64,000 nt of DNA from Lactonifactor sp050944855 (GTDB taxonomy: Bacteria; Bacillota; Clostridia; Lachnospirales; Lachnospiraceae). The position numbers and the translations under genes are program-made. Numbering within the stretch: the first letter of the stretch is position 1; every line of letters starts with the position of its first letter. The notes under the pieces were generated by a model. The model was not told the origin of the DNA. It did no database searches and saw only the letters and a list, made by a program, of their open reading frames with translations. This document shows positions 36,710-44,610 of this stretch, piece by piece. The stretch spans positions 1 through 64,000 of the forward strand of contig JBMNRU010000016.1 in NCBI GenBank assembly GCA_050944855.1, in the 5' to 3' direction.

Positions 36710-38014
36710 ATGGAAAAACGTGATGAGGAAAAAGAAGAATATCAATTTATGAAAGAAGTGATCAAGGAAAGGCCGATCAGTAAGCACAGGTTAGCTGTCT
36801 ACGGAGGTCTTGTGGCAGGCGGTGCCGTTGTATTTGGTTTGATTGCGGCGTTGGTATTTGCCCTGGCTCATCCGGCTTTTCAGGATTATTTTGAGGGGAA
36901 GGAAGACCCGCCGAAAGTAGATATTGCCCAGGAGGAAGATTCGACCTCAGTAGAGGAGCAGGCAACGGCAGAAGAAGCGGTACAGTCAGAAAATGATTCC
37001 CAGACGGAAGAGACGCAGCAGCCCGGGGAATCGGAGGGTATCACGCTGGATGAATATGAACAGTTGTATGAAGATATATTGGAAGTAGCCCAGGAGCCAA
37101 AGCGCGCCATTGTATCCATTATTGGTATTAACAGTAATGTGGATTGGTTCAATGAGGCTTATGACAGTCCTACCGGACAGGTTTCCGGTTTCATTTTGGC
37201 AGATAACGGAGAGGAATTGTTTCTTCTCACAGAATATCGTATTGTAGAGAATGTGGAGAGAATCCTGGTTACTTTCTGTGACGGCAGTACGGCAAATGCC
37301 AGATTTCAGAAGACAGATCCGAACACAGGACTGACGATTTTAAAGGTACCTTTGTCTGAAATATCTCAGGAAACAAAAGATGTGATCATGACAGCTCCTT
37401 TGGGGACTTCTTACAGTGTAAAACAGGGACAGCCGGTTATTGCAATTGGAAGTCCGATGGGGTATAGTGATTCTGTTGCATATGGTGTGGTGACTTCTGT
37501 TACAAATCGTATCTCTACCATAGACAATCAATATAATCTGGTGACCACTGACATTTTGGGAAGCGCGGAAGGAAGCGGTATTCTGCTGGATCTGGACGGC
37601 GAAGTCATAGGTATTATTGCCCAGTCATACAGTAATGAAGGCAGTAAAAATATTGTTACTGCGCTGGCCATTTCACAGATTAAGGGATTATTGGAAGATT
37701 TGTCGAATAATGAGGAGCTGGTTTATGTGGGGATTAAAGGACAGGATGTGACGATGTCCATTTCCGACAAGACGGGAATTCCTCAGGGTGTTTATGTGGA
37801 GACGGTGGTGCAGGATTCTCCGGCTATGCAGGCGGGCATTCAGTCCGGTGATGTGATCGTGGGTGTCGGTGACCAGAACGTAAAAACACTGAAAGCATAT
37901 TACGAAGCCATTTCCGCCCATCATGCGGGCAGCAGCATAAAATTAAAAATCATGCGCATGGGTACAGAAGGATATATTGAAAAAGAATTTAAAGTAACTC
38001 TCGGTGCGCTTTAG
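36710..38014 (+). CDS. HtrA-like membrane protein with PDZ domain, catalytic triad lost
   Basis: A 434-residue protein with a cytoplasmic N-terminus, one membrane helix (about 28-52), an acidic Glu/Gln-rich linker (about 65-115), a trypsin-like fold (about 140-335) and a C-terminal PDZ domain (about 345-430, TVVQDSPAMQAGIQSGDVIVGVG). The fold is recognisable from GQPVIAIGSPMG and LDLDGEVIGIIAQSYS. The His of the usual TNNHV block reads LLTEYRIV, the Asp of DLAVLKV reads GLTILKV, and the GNSGG serine block reads AEGSGILL. It should be a pseudoprotease, perhaps a sensor or scaffold. Divergent from mutS2. Confidence 0.85.
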   Translation: MEKRDEEKEEYQFMKEVIKERPISKHRLAVYGGLVAGGAVVFGLIAALVFALAHPAFQDYFEGKEDPPKVDIAQEEDSTSVEEQATAEEAVQSENDSQTEETQQPGESEGITLDEYEQLYEDILEVAQEPKRAIVSIIGINSNVDWFNEAYDSPTGQVSGFILADNGEELFLLTEYRIVENVERILVTFCDGSTANARFQKTDPNTGLTILKVPLSEISQETKDVIMTAPLGTSYSVKQGQPVIAIGSPMGYSDSVAYGVVTSVTNRISTIDNQYNLVTTDILGSAEGSGILLDLDGEVIGIIAQSYSNEGSKNIVTALAISQIKGLLEDLSNNEELVYVGIKGQDVTMSISDKTGIPQGVYVETVVQDSPAMQAGIQSGDVIVGVGDQNVKTLKAYYEAISAHHAGSSIKLKIMRMGTEGYIEKEFKVTLGAL

Positions 38015-38025
38015 AAAGGCAGAAT

Positions 38026-38976
38026 ATGAAATTTATTAATGAATTGCGGGAAGGAATGAAGGTTGCAGGCATTTACCTGTGCAAATACAAACAGTCCGCA
38101 GTAACGAAAAACGGAAAACCTTATGAAAATGTGATCCTGCAGGATAAAACAGGAACCATAGATGCAAAGATCTGGGAACCGAATTCTCTGGGAATTGATG
38201 AGTTTGATTCTCTGGATTATGTGGATGTAGTCGGAGATGTGACTAGCTTTAACGGTGCGCTGCAGCTGAATATCAAACGGGCCAGAAAAGCATCGGACGG
38301 AGAGTATGAGCCGGGCAATTACCTGCCGGTGAGTGAGTTCGATGTGGAAGGCATGTATCAGGAACTGCTGCACTATGCTGCCAGTGTGAAAAATCCATGG
38401 CTGCATAAGCTTTTGGAATTGTATTATGTAAAAGATACCGGGTTTATCAAAGCGTTTAAGAGCAGTTCGGCAGCCAAGAGCGTACATCACGGTTTTGTAG
38501 GAGGACTGCTGGAGCATACGTTAAGTGTCACCAGACTTTGCGATTACTATGTGAAAGCTTATCCGGTTTTAAATCGGGATCTGCTCATTGCAGCAGCTAT
38601 TTTTCATGATATGGGAAAGACAAAGGAACTGTCTTTGTTTCCGGAAAATGATTATACCGATGAAGGCCAGCTGCTGGGTCATATTATGATGGGAGTGGAG
38701 ATGCTTCATGACGGTATTCGCCAGATTCCGGATTTTCCTGTAAAGCTGGAGCGGGAGTTGAAGCACTGTATTTTGGCTCATCACGGTGAGCTGGAATTTG
38801 GTTCTCCGAAGAAGCCGGCGCTGGCAGAGGCAGTGGCGCTGAATCTAGCGGATAATACAGATGCGAAGATGGAAACCTTAAAAGAAGTTTTTGCAGCGGC
38901 AAAGGATCAGAATGACTGGCTGGGATACAATCGTTTATTTGAATCTAATATTAGAAAGACTACCTGCGAATCCTAA
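38026..38976 (+). CDS. yhaM: 3'-5' exoribonuclease YhaM family (OB fold plus HD domain)
   Basis: A 316-residue protein with an N-terminal OB fold (about 1-100, including VILQDKTGTIDAKIWEP) and an HD metal-dependent phosphohydrolase domain (about 150-300). Metal ligands appear in HHGFVGGLLEHTLSV, AAIFHDMGKTKEL and HCILAHHGELEFG. This matches YhaM, a 3'-5' exoribonuclease of Firmicutes. It follows the HtrA-like gene by 11 bp and precedes rlmD by 17 bp, so the three probably form one operon. Confidence 0.92.
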   Translation: MKFINELREGMKVAGIYLCKYKQSAVTKNGKPYENVILQDKTGTIDAKIWEPNSLGIDEFDSLDYVDVVGDVTSFNGALQLNIKRARKASDGEYEPGNYLPVSEFDVEGMYQELLHYAASVKNPWLHKLLELYYVKDTGFIKAFKSSSAAKSVHHGFVGGLLEHTLSVTRLCDYYVKAYPVLNRDLLIAAAIFHDMGKTKELSLFPENDYTDEGQLLGHIMMGVEMLHDGIRQIPDFPVKLERELKHCILAHHGELEFGSPKKPALAEAVALNLADNTDAKMETLKEVFAAAKDQNDWLGYNRLFESNIRKTTCES

Positions 38977-38993
38977 GGCAGGAGAAGAAGATT

Positions 38994-40361
38994 ATGGAAT
39001 ATAAGAAAAATGATATGGTCACAGTGACCATTGAGGATATGGGACATGACGGGGAAGGAATCGGCAAGATAGACAGCTATGCTTTATTTATAAAGGATGC
39101 TGTCATCGGAGACACCGTCCGGGCTAAGATTATGAAGGCAAAGAAAAATTATGCCTATGCCCGGCTGATGGAGATCGTAACCCCGTCTCCTTTTCGTGTA
39201 GAGCCTATATGTGCCAGCGCCCGCCAGTGCGGAGGCTGTCAGATACAGGCCCTTTCCTATGAAAAGCAGTTAGAATTTAAAAAGAATAAAGTATGTAATA
39301 ATTTAAGACGCATTGGCGGATTCACGGATATTCCTCTGGATGAAGTCATAGGGATGGAAAATCCATTTCACTATCGGAATAAGGCACAGTTTCCTGTGGG
39401 ATATGACAAAGAGGGCAGGCTGGTGACCGGCTTTTATGCAGGACGCACCCATGCGATTATTCCAAATAGAAACTGTCATCTGGGTGTTCCTGTGAATGAA
39501 GAAATACTGGACATTATCCTGGATTATATGGAAGAATACAAGATCACGGCCTATGATGAGATTTCCGGAAAAGGTCTGGTACGTCATATTTTGCTGCGTT
39601 ATGGCTTTGCGACGAAAGAAATTATGGTATGCCTTGTTATCAATGGGAAGACTCTGCCCTATCAGGAGATATTAACAGAGCGTCTTGCTCAGATTCCAGG
39701 CATGACCAGTATCACTTTCAATATCAATACAGAGAGAACCAACGTGATTATGGGACATGAGATCCGTTTGTTGTGGGGCCAGCCCTATATCACGGATTAT
39801 ATCGGAAATGTACAGTACCAGATATCGCCGCTTTCCTTTTATCAGGTGAATCCGGTGCAGACCCGCAGAATGTATGAAAAAGCGTTGGAATACGCAGATC
39901 TTACCGGTGAAGAAACTGTATGGGATCTGTACTGCGGTATCGGAACGATTTCTCTTTTTCTGGCACAGAAGGCAAAGCAGGTTTACGGCGTGGAGATTGT
40001 CCCGGCAGCCATTGAGGATGCGAAGCGCAATGCGGCGTTAAATGGGATTACCAATGCGGCGTTTTATGTGGGCAGGGCAGAAGAGGTATTGCCTGCCAAA
40101 TATCAGCAGGATGGAGTATATGCGGATGTGATCGTAGTAGATCCGCCGAGAAAAGGGTGTGATGAAAAACTCCTGGAAGCGGTGATCAAGATGCAGCCCA
40201 AACGGCTTGTGTACGTAAGTTGTGATTCTTCCACGCTGGCGAGGGATTTGAAATGGCTGAGCGAGAGAGATTACAGGCTCGAAAAAGTGTCGGTGATAGA
40301 TAACTTTTGTCAGACGACACATGTGGAGACGGTCTGTTTGATGTCAAGAGTACAGGAGTAA
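38994..40361 (+). CDS. 23S rRNA (uracil-C5)-methyltransferase RlmD/TrmA family
   Basis: A 455-residue SAM-dependent methyltransferase. TRAM RNA-binding domain at 1-60; Fe-S cluster cysteines in CASARQCGGCQ (about 72-82) plus a later Cys (RNCHLG); SAM motif WDLYCGIGTISLFLA; catalytic motifs DPPRKGCDEKLLEAV and VYVSCDSSTLARDL, where the Cys is the nucleophile. It methylates uracil C5 in rRNA or tRNA; the exact position cannot be told from sequence alone. Confidence 0.92.
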   Translation: MEYKKNDMVTVTIEDMGHDGEGIGKIDSYALFIKDAVIGDTVRAKIMKAKKNYAYARLMEIVTPSPFRVEPICASARQCGGCQIQALSYEKQLEFKKNKVCNNLRRIGGFTDIPLDEVIGMENPFHYRNKAQFPVGYDKEGRLVTGFYAGRTHAIIPNRNCHLGVPVNEEILDIILDYMEEYKITAYDEISGKGLVRHILLRYGFATKEIMVCLVINGKTLPYQEILTERLAQIPGMTSITFNINTERTNVIMGHEIRLLWGQPYITDYIGNVQYQISPLSFYQVNPVQTRRMYEKALEYADLTGEETVWDLYCGIGTISLFLAQKAKQVYGVEIVPAAIEDAKRNAALNGITNAAFYVGRAEEVLPAKYQQDGVYADVIVVDPPRKGCDEKLLEAVIKMQPKRLVYVSCDSSTLARDLKWLSERDYRLEKVSVIDNFCQTTHVETVCLMSRVQE

Positions 40362-40515
40362 AGTGTTGAAATGGCTTGAATTACAGATGCCAAGAAGGCT
40401 AAATTGGCTAGTGGATCATTAAAACTAATGATAAAGAAAGATGGCACAGATTGCCGCAAGGAACAGCAGGCGCAGCAATCTTTGAAGATTTACTGCTATT
40501 GATCGTTCTATTCAG

Positions 40516-40825
40516 TTATAAATGTCTGTCCGTATCTCTTGCGCCGTACATCAAGCGGCGTACTTCCATTATATCATCAATGACGACATAATAAATCACA
40601 TAGTTTCTTACATAAATTCGATAGTAGGGATAGTCACGCTTTTTTGAAGAGCGATATGGTTCAAAGGCAACAGGATCGTTCAGTTTTTCCAAAATGGCAG
40701 TTTCCACATCATTAATCAGACGTAAAACTGCATCCTCATTTTTCAAAACGTTGGTAATTTACTGTACTGATTAAATCCCGTTCAAAAAGTGGTAAATACC
40801 TAAGCTGATAGGATTTATTTTCCAT
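40516..40825 (-). pseudogene. RelE/ParE-family toxin, frameshifted
   Basis: Would be a ribosome-dependent mRNA endonuclease of about 104 residues. The 5' part from ATG at 40825 reads MENKSYQLRYLPLFERDLIS then shifts and stops; the rest (from about 40760) reads TNVLKNEDAVLRLINDVE through KKRDYPYYRIYVRNYVIYYVV. A loss of one copy of a tandem ATTAC pentamer near 40755 explains the break. Its start overlaps the intact antitoxin gene. Toxin activity is probably lost. Confidence 0.8.
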
Positions 40826-41075
40826 GTACCGCACTCCTTACATGACTGAAAATCGTTTCATGGGAAAGTCTTTCTTCTGTTGCTGCTGCCTGTCTGTTAG
40901 CCTCTTCAAGTTTCATTTCAACGCTGTCCGTCAGACTTGCATATTCTTCCAGACTTAGTACAACCATTGCACCATATCCGTTTTTTGTAAGATATACAGG
41001 ACTTCCACTGTTGACAATGGTTTCAATCTCTGGAAATTTATTTCTAAGGTCAGAAACAGGGCGAATTTGTATCAT
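40815..41075 (-). CDS. Phd/YefM-family antitoxin
   Basis: An 86-residue antitoxin with the family start IRPVSDLRNKFPEIE and VYLTKNGYGAMVVLSLEEY (about 30-48), the DNA-binding half. The C-terminal half (SVEMKLEEANRQAAATEERL) should wrap the toxin. The ATG at 41075 has AAAGGAGTG upstream. The antitoxin is intact although the overlapping toxin gene is broken. The family represses its own operon. Confidence 0.88.
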   Translation of the reverse strand: MIQIRPVSDLRNKFPEIETIVNSGSPVYLTKNGYGAMVVLSLEEYASLTDSVEMKLEEANRQAAATEERLSHETIFSHVRSAVHGK

Positions 41076-41400
41076 GTTCAAGCACTCCTTTCATGCTATT
41101 TATTTTATCCTTATTTTATCAGAATATTATCATAAAGGTAATGTTTTTCAGATTTTCTAATTTCCTTTCTTTTCTTCTACTAGAAAACCTAAACTCCAAG
41201 GTTGAGACGACATCAATCAGCACGTGTCGAGTCATGTGGAGCCGGTCTGTTATGGTAAATGATATGAATTTCAGACAGTATAAATTATACGAAAATTCTG
41301 TATAGTACTGATTTCAAAATAAAAAGTAGTATAATTATATAAACGAAGAAAATTTTTCTAAAAATTATATCTTGTGACAAGAAATGCTAGGGGGATGCCT
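41076..41400. other. AT-rich intergenic region, no gene seen
   Basis: About 325 bp between the divergent antitoxin gene and the MFS remnant. It is AT-rich with several possible -10 boxes on both strands. I see no ORF with a ribosome binding site and no strong hairpin. Confidence 0.5.
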
Positions 41401-41934
41401 ATGACTAGGGAGAGCCTCTTTTATGGAAAATGGATAGTTATTGGCTCTTTGATGATTACCATTTTTACAATGGCCATCATCAATAACACTACTGCATTTT
41501 ACATGACACCGATCTGTAAAGAACTTGGATTTAGCACAGGTGCTTTTTCCGAATGCTATTCTATGTCTGCTGTGGGGGGCAGCGCTGGGAGCAATCCTTG
41601 CCGGAATACTTATTAAGAAGATGCCGATCCGGGTTATGATGGTCATCGGTGCAGCCGGTACGGGCATGGCTTTTATGGGCATATCCGTTGCAGATAGGTT
41701 ATGGCATTTCTATGTTTTGCTTTTGCTGGCAGACTTGTTCATGGCACTTATTACAAATGTACCGCTTACAACTATGATCAATAACTGGTACATTGATAAG
41801 AGAGGAATGATGACAGGTCTTGTTTTCGCAGGAGCCGGATTAGGATCTATTGTACTTTCACCTCTCTGTGAATGGACGATTCAGGCTGCAGGGGGGTATG
41901 CATCTGCCACGATTTCGGGAGCTATTATTCTTGT
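41401..41934 (+). pseudogene. MFS transporter remnant, frameshifted and 3' truncated
   Basis: The N-terminal half of an MFS transporter (oxalate/formate-antiporter-like). It opens MTRESLFYGKWIVIGSLMIT after an AGGGGG site, changes frame at the G6 run near 41574-41579, and continues LLWGAALGAILAGILIKK through helices up to SATISGAIIL. About half of a normal ~400-residue MFS protein is missing. At about 41930 the sequence passes straight into the aminotransferase fragment, a deletion scar. Not functional. Confidence 0.8.
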
Positions 41935-42711
41935 GAACTGGAAGACGCAATGATAAACAAGGGCGCAAACAATTATGCAGCATTTTTGATGGAACCGATC
42001 GGAGGAACCACAACTGCTGCCATAACACCACCGCCTGGATATTTCAAGAGAATCAGAGAAATCTGTGATAAGTACGACCTTCTGTTGATTTCTGATGAGG
42101 TTCTCGCAGGTTACGGAAGAGCAGGAAAACCTCTGGCTATTGAATGGGGAGAAGTTATGCCTGATATAGCTGCAATGGCAAAATGTATGTCAGGAGGATA
42201 TTTCCCTGTAGGCGCTGTGGCAGTAAGCAAGAAGATTTCGGATGTATTTAAAGAAATTGGTCATTATTACGCAGGATTTACGTGGGCAGGCAACCCGGTT
42301 GCATGTGCAGTCGTAATCGAAAATACAAAAATCATGCAGCGTGAGAATTTGCTTGAAAATGTTAATATCCAGGGAGAGTACCTGAAGGAAGAGCTGATTA
42401 AAATGCGTGACAGACATCCGATCATCGGAGATGTTCGAGGAAGAGGATTGCTGATAGGTGTAGAATTTGTTAAGGATCACGCAACTCATACATCGCTTCC
42501 AAATGAAGAAATGGCTCTTGCGAAGGTGATGCAGGCAGGATATGCAAATGGTGTTATTTTGGAAGCTGCCTCCGGCAAGATGAACAAGGGTCTTGAGGGA
42601 GAAGCAATTTTGCTGGCTCCATACTATAGTATAACGAAAGAAGAAGTGGACATTCTGCTTGACAGACTTGATAAAATCTTTGGCGATGCTGAGAAACAGA
42701 TTCATTTCTAA
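41935..42711 (+). pseudogene. Class III aminotransferase, N-terminally truncated
   Basis: The C-terminal ~258 residues of a PLP-dependent class III aminotransferase. Present are LISDEVLAGYGRAGK (PLP-ring Asp), the Lys-containing MAKCMSGGYFPVGAV, GFTWAGNPVAC and GDVRGRGLLIGVEF. The first ~190 residues, including the glycine-rich PLP-phosphate site, are missing. The reading frame is open upstream through the MFS remnant but in the wrong frame. It ends before a strong terminator. Probably inactive. Confidence 0.8.
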
Positions 42712-42731
42712 TTACATAATGAATGACAAAC

Positions 42732-42766
42732 GGTCTGTGCTCCGATCTGGAGCACAGGCCATTTTT
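42732..42766 (+). terminator. Terminator after aminotransferase remnant
   Basis: A 12-bp stem (42732-42743 with 42749-42760) followed by ATTTTT. Confidence 0.85.
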
Positions 42767-42858
42767 ATGTCCGGAGGATCAAAGTATTGTCCGACTGTTC
42801 ATTGCAAAAGTTAAGATGTATAAAAATGAAATATTTTGAAATATTTTGAAAAAAGTAG

Positions 42859-42887
42859 TTGACATTTTGACAGAAAAAGACTATATT
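42859..42887 (+). promoter_or_regulatory. Promoter of fructose operon
   Basis: TTGACA (42859-42864), 17-bp spacer, TATATT (42882-42887). It lies 54 bp before the deoR-family gene, directly upstream of three phased repeats. Confidence 0.75.
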
Positions 42888-42899
42888 AAAATCACAATA

Positions 42900-42926
42900 A
42901 GTCAAAACAAGTCAAACTAATTCAAA
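42900..42926 (+). promoter_or_regulatory. Phased AGTCAAA direct repeats, likely DeoR-type operator
   Basis: AGTCAAA, AGTCAAA and ATTCAAA start at 42900, 42910 and 42920, one helical turn apart, just downstream of the -10 box. DeoR-family sugar regulators often bind such direct repeats. The downstream product FruR is the likely ligand, with fructose-1-phosphate as the probable inducer (family knowledge). Confidence 0.5.
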
Positions 42927-42940
42927 TGAGGTGATGGATA

Positions 42941-43693
42941 ATGCTTACAGAGGAACGACATGCCATTATTATTGACACGGTAAATAAAAGTAAAAACGTG
43001 GAGATTGCAGAGCTATGTGAGTTGCTGAATACGTCGGAATCGACGGTGCGCCGTGATCTAAGCCTGCTGGACGAAAAAGGCCTGTTGGTAAAGGTTCGAG
43101 GCGGTGCTATTGCAATTGCCCAGGAGGAGAATTTTACAGCGGTCGAACAAAATGTGGAAGAAAAAGCGAACCTGTTTGCGGCTGAAAAGGAGGCCATTGC
43201 ACGGTATGCGGCTTCTCTTATCGAAGACGGAGATTTCGTTTACATTGATGCGGGAACCACCACGGAGAAGATGATAGATTTTATTCCGTCAAAATCTGTC
43301 ACATTTGTTACAAATGCTTTCACAAACGCGAAAAAGCTTGCACAGAGGGGCTTTAAAGTCAACATTATTGCGGGAGAGGTGAAAGCCTCCACGGAAGCGA
43401 TCATCGGTTCGGAAGCGGCAATGATACTGATGCGCTATAATTTTACAAAGTGTTTTATGGGCGTAAACGGTATTTCTATAAAAGGAGGATTGTCAACGCC
43501 TGATAAAAATGAAGCGTCTGTAAAAACCATGGCGATGGCGCGGAGCAAAGAAATCTATATTCTGGGAGATCACTCAAAATTTGGAAAAATAACTTCCGTG
43601 AAATTTTCTGAGCTGAATCAGGGCAAGATAATAACAGATAAAGTTCCTGATAAAAAATATCTTTCAGCAGCGTCTGTAAAGGAGGTTTTATGA
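42941..43693 (+). CDS. fruR: DeoR-family regulator of fructose operon
   Basis: A 250-residue DeoR-type repressor. The N-terminal helix-turn-helix (about 3-57) has ELCELLNTSESTVRRDLSLLDEKG; the C-terminal sugar-phosphate sensor (about 75-235) has IDAGTTTEKMIDFI and FMGVNGISIKGGLSTPD. First gene of a fructose PTS operon; its stop overlaps the start of fruK (ATGA), so it should control this operon. Confidence 0.9.
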   Translation: MLTEERHAIIIDTVNKSKNVEIAELCELLNTSESTVRRDLSLLDEKGLLVKVRGGAIAIAQEENFTAVEQNVEEKANLFAAEKEAIARYAASLIEDGDFVYIDAGTTTEKMIDFIPSKSVTFVTNAFTNAKKLAQRGFKVNIIAGEVKASTEAIIGSEAAMILMRYNFTKCFMGVNGISIKGGLSTPDKNEASVKTMAMARSKEIYILGDHSKFGKITSVKFSELNQGKIITDKVPDKKYLSAASVKEVL

Positions 43694-44595
43694 TGATATA
43701 TACGGTAACATTCAACCCTGCTGTTGATTATGTTGTACACACCGACGAAATTGTTGTGGGTGATGTAAACCGTGTAAAAAGTGAAAAAATCTATTTCGGC
43801 GGAAAGGGTATTAATGTTTCGCTCGTACTGAGTGAACTCGGCATTAAATCCAAAGCTCTGGGGTTTGTTGCAGGTTTTACGGGAGATGCCATTGAAAAGG
43901 GCGTTTCCGAGAAAGGCGTTGAAACAGATTTTGTTCGCCTTGAAAATGGTTTTTCCCGGATCAATGTTAAAATCAAATCTGAAAGCGAGACCGAGCTTAA
44001 CGGCCGGGGACCGAAAATTGACAATGAGGCACTCAGTAAACTTTTTGAAAAGCTGGATAAGCTTTCTGACGGTGATACCATCGTGCTCGCGGGCAGTATA
44101 CCAAATGATATGCCGGAAGATATTTATGAGAGAATTCTGGATCGTCTGCAGGACAAAAACATCAAGGTTGTTGTAGATGCCACCAAAGATCTGCTGATGA
44201 ATGTATTGAAGTATAAGCCATTTCTCATTAAGCCAAATAATCATGAGCTGGGAGAGATGTTCGGTGTGACACTGAAAACTCAGGAGGAAATTGTAAAATA
44301 CGCCCAAAAACTGAAAGATATGGGCGCTCAAAATGTATTGATCTCCATGGCAGGGGACGGCGCACTGCTCCTTGACGAGAACGATGAGACTCACATATGC
44401 GGCGTATGCAGAGGCATTGTAAAAAATTCTGTAGGTGCTGGAGATTCTATGGTAGCGGGTTTTCTTGCAGGCGCAGCGCAGGGTGATTATGAGTACGCTT
44501 TGAAACTTGGAACTGCCGCAGGCGGTGCAACCGCTTTTTCAGACGGCCTTGCCCCAAAGGCTTTGATTGAAGAGCTTTTGAAACAGCTTTTATAA
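43693..44595 (+). CDS. fruK: 1-phosphofructokinase
   Basis: Phosphorylates fructose-1-phosphate to fructose-1,6-bisphosphate. The 300-residue PfkB protein has the family opening MIYTVTFNPAVDYVV, the substrate motif GGKGINVSLVLSELG (about 37-51), and GAGDSMVAGFLAGA near 248 with the catalytic Asp. The ATG at 43693 gives the better spacing from AAGGAGG; one at 43690 also overlaps the fruR stop. Next gene is fruA. Confidence 0.94.
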   Translation: MIYTVTFNPAVDYVVHTDEIVVGDVNRVKSEKIYFGGKGINVSLVLSELGIKSKALGFVAGFTGDAIEKGVSEKGVETDFVRLENGFSRINVKIKSESETELNGRGPKIDNEALSKLFEKLDKLSDGDTIVLAGSIPNDMPEDIYERILDRLQDKNIKVVVDATKDLLMNVLKYKPFLIKPNNHELGEMFGVTLKTQEEIVKYAQKLKDMGAQNVLISMAGDGALLLDENDETHICGVCRGIVKNSVGAGDSMVAGFLAGAAQGDYEYALKLGTAAGGATAFSDGLAPKALIEELLKQLL

Positions 44596-44610
44596 AATAG
44601 GAGGTATTTT

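Noticed and set aside
40370..40515. Possible gene remnant after rlmD
   Set aside because: A short Lys-rich frame has no start, ribosome binding site or recognisable family.
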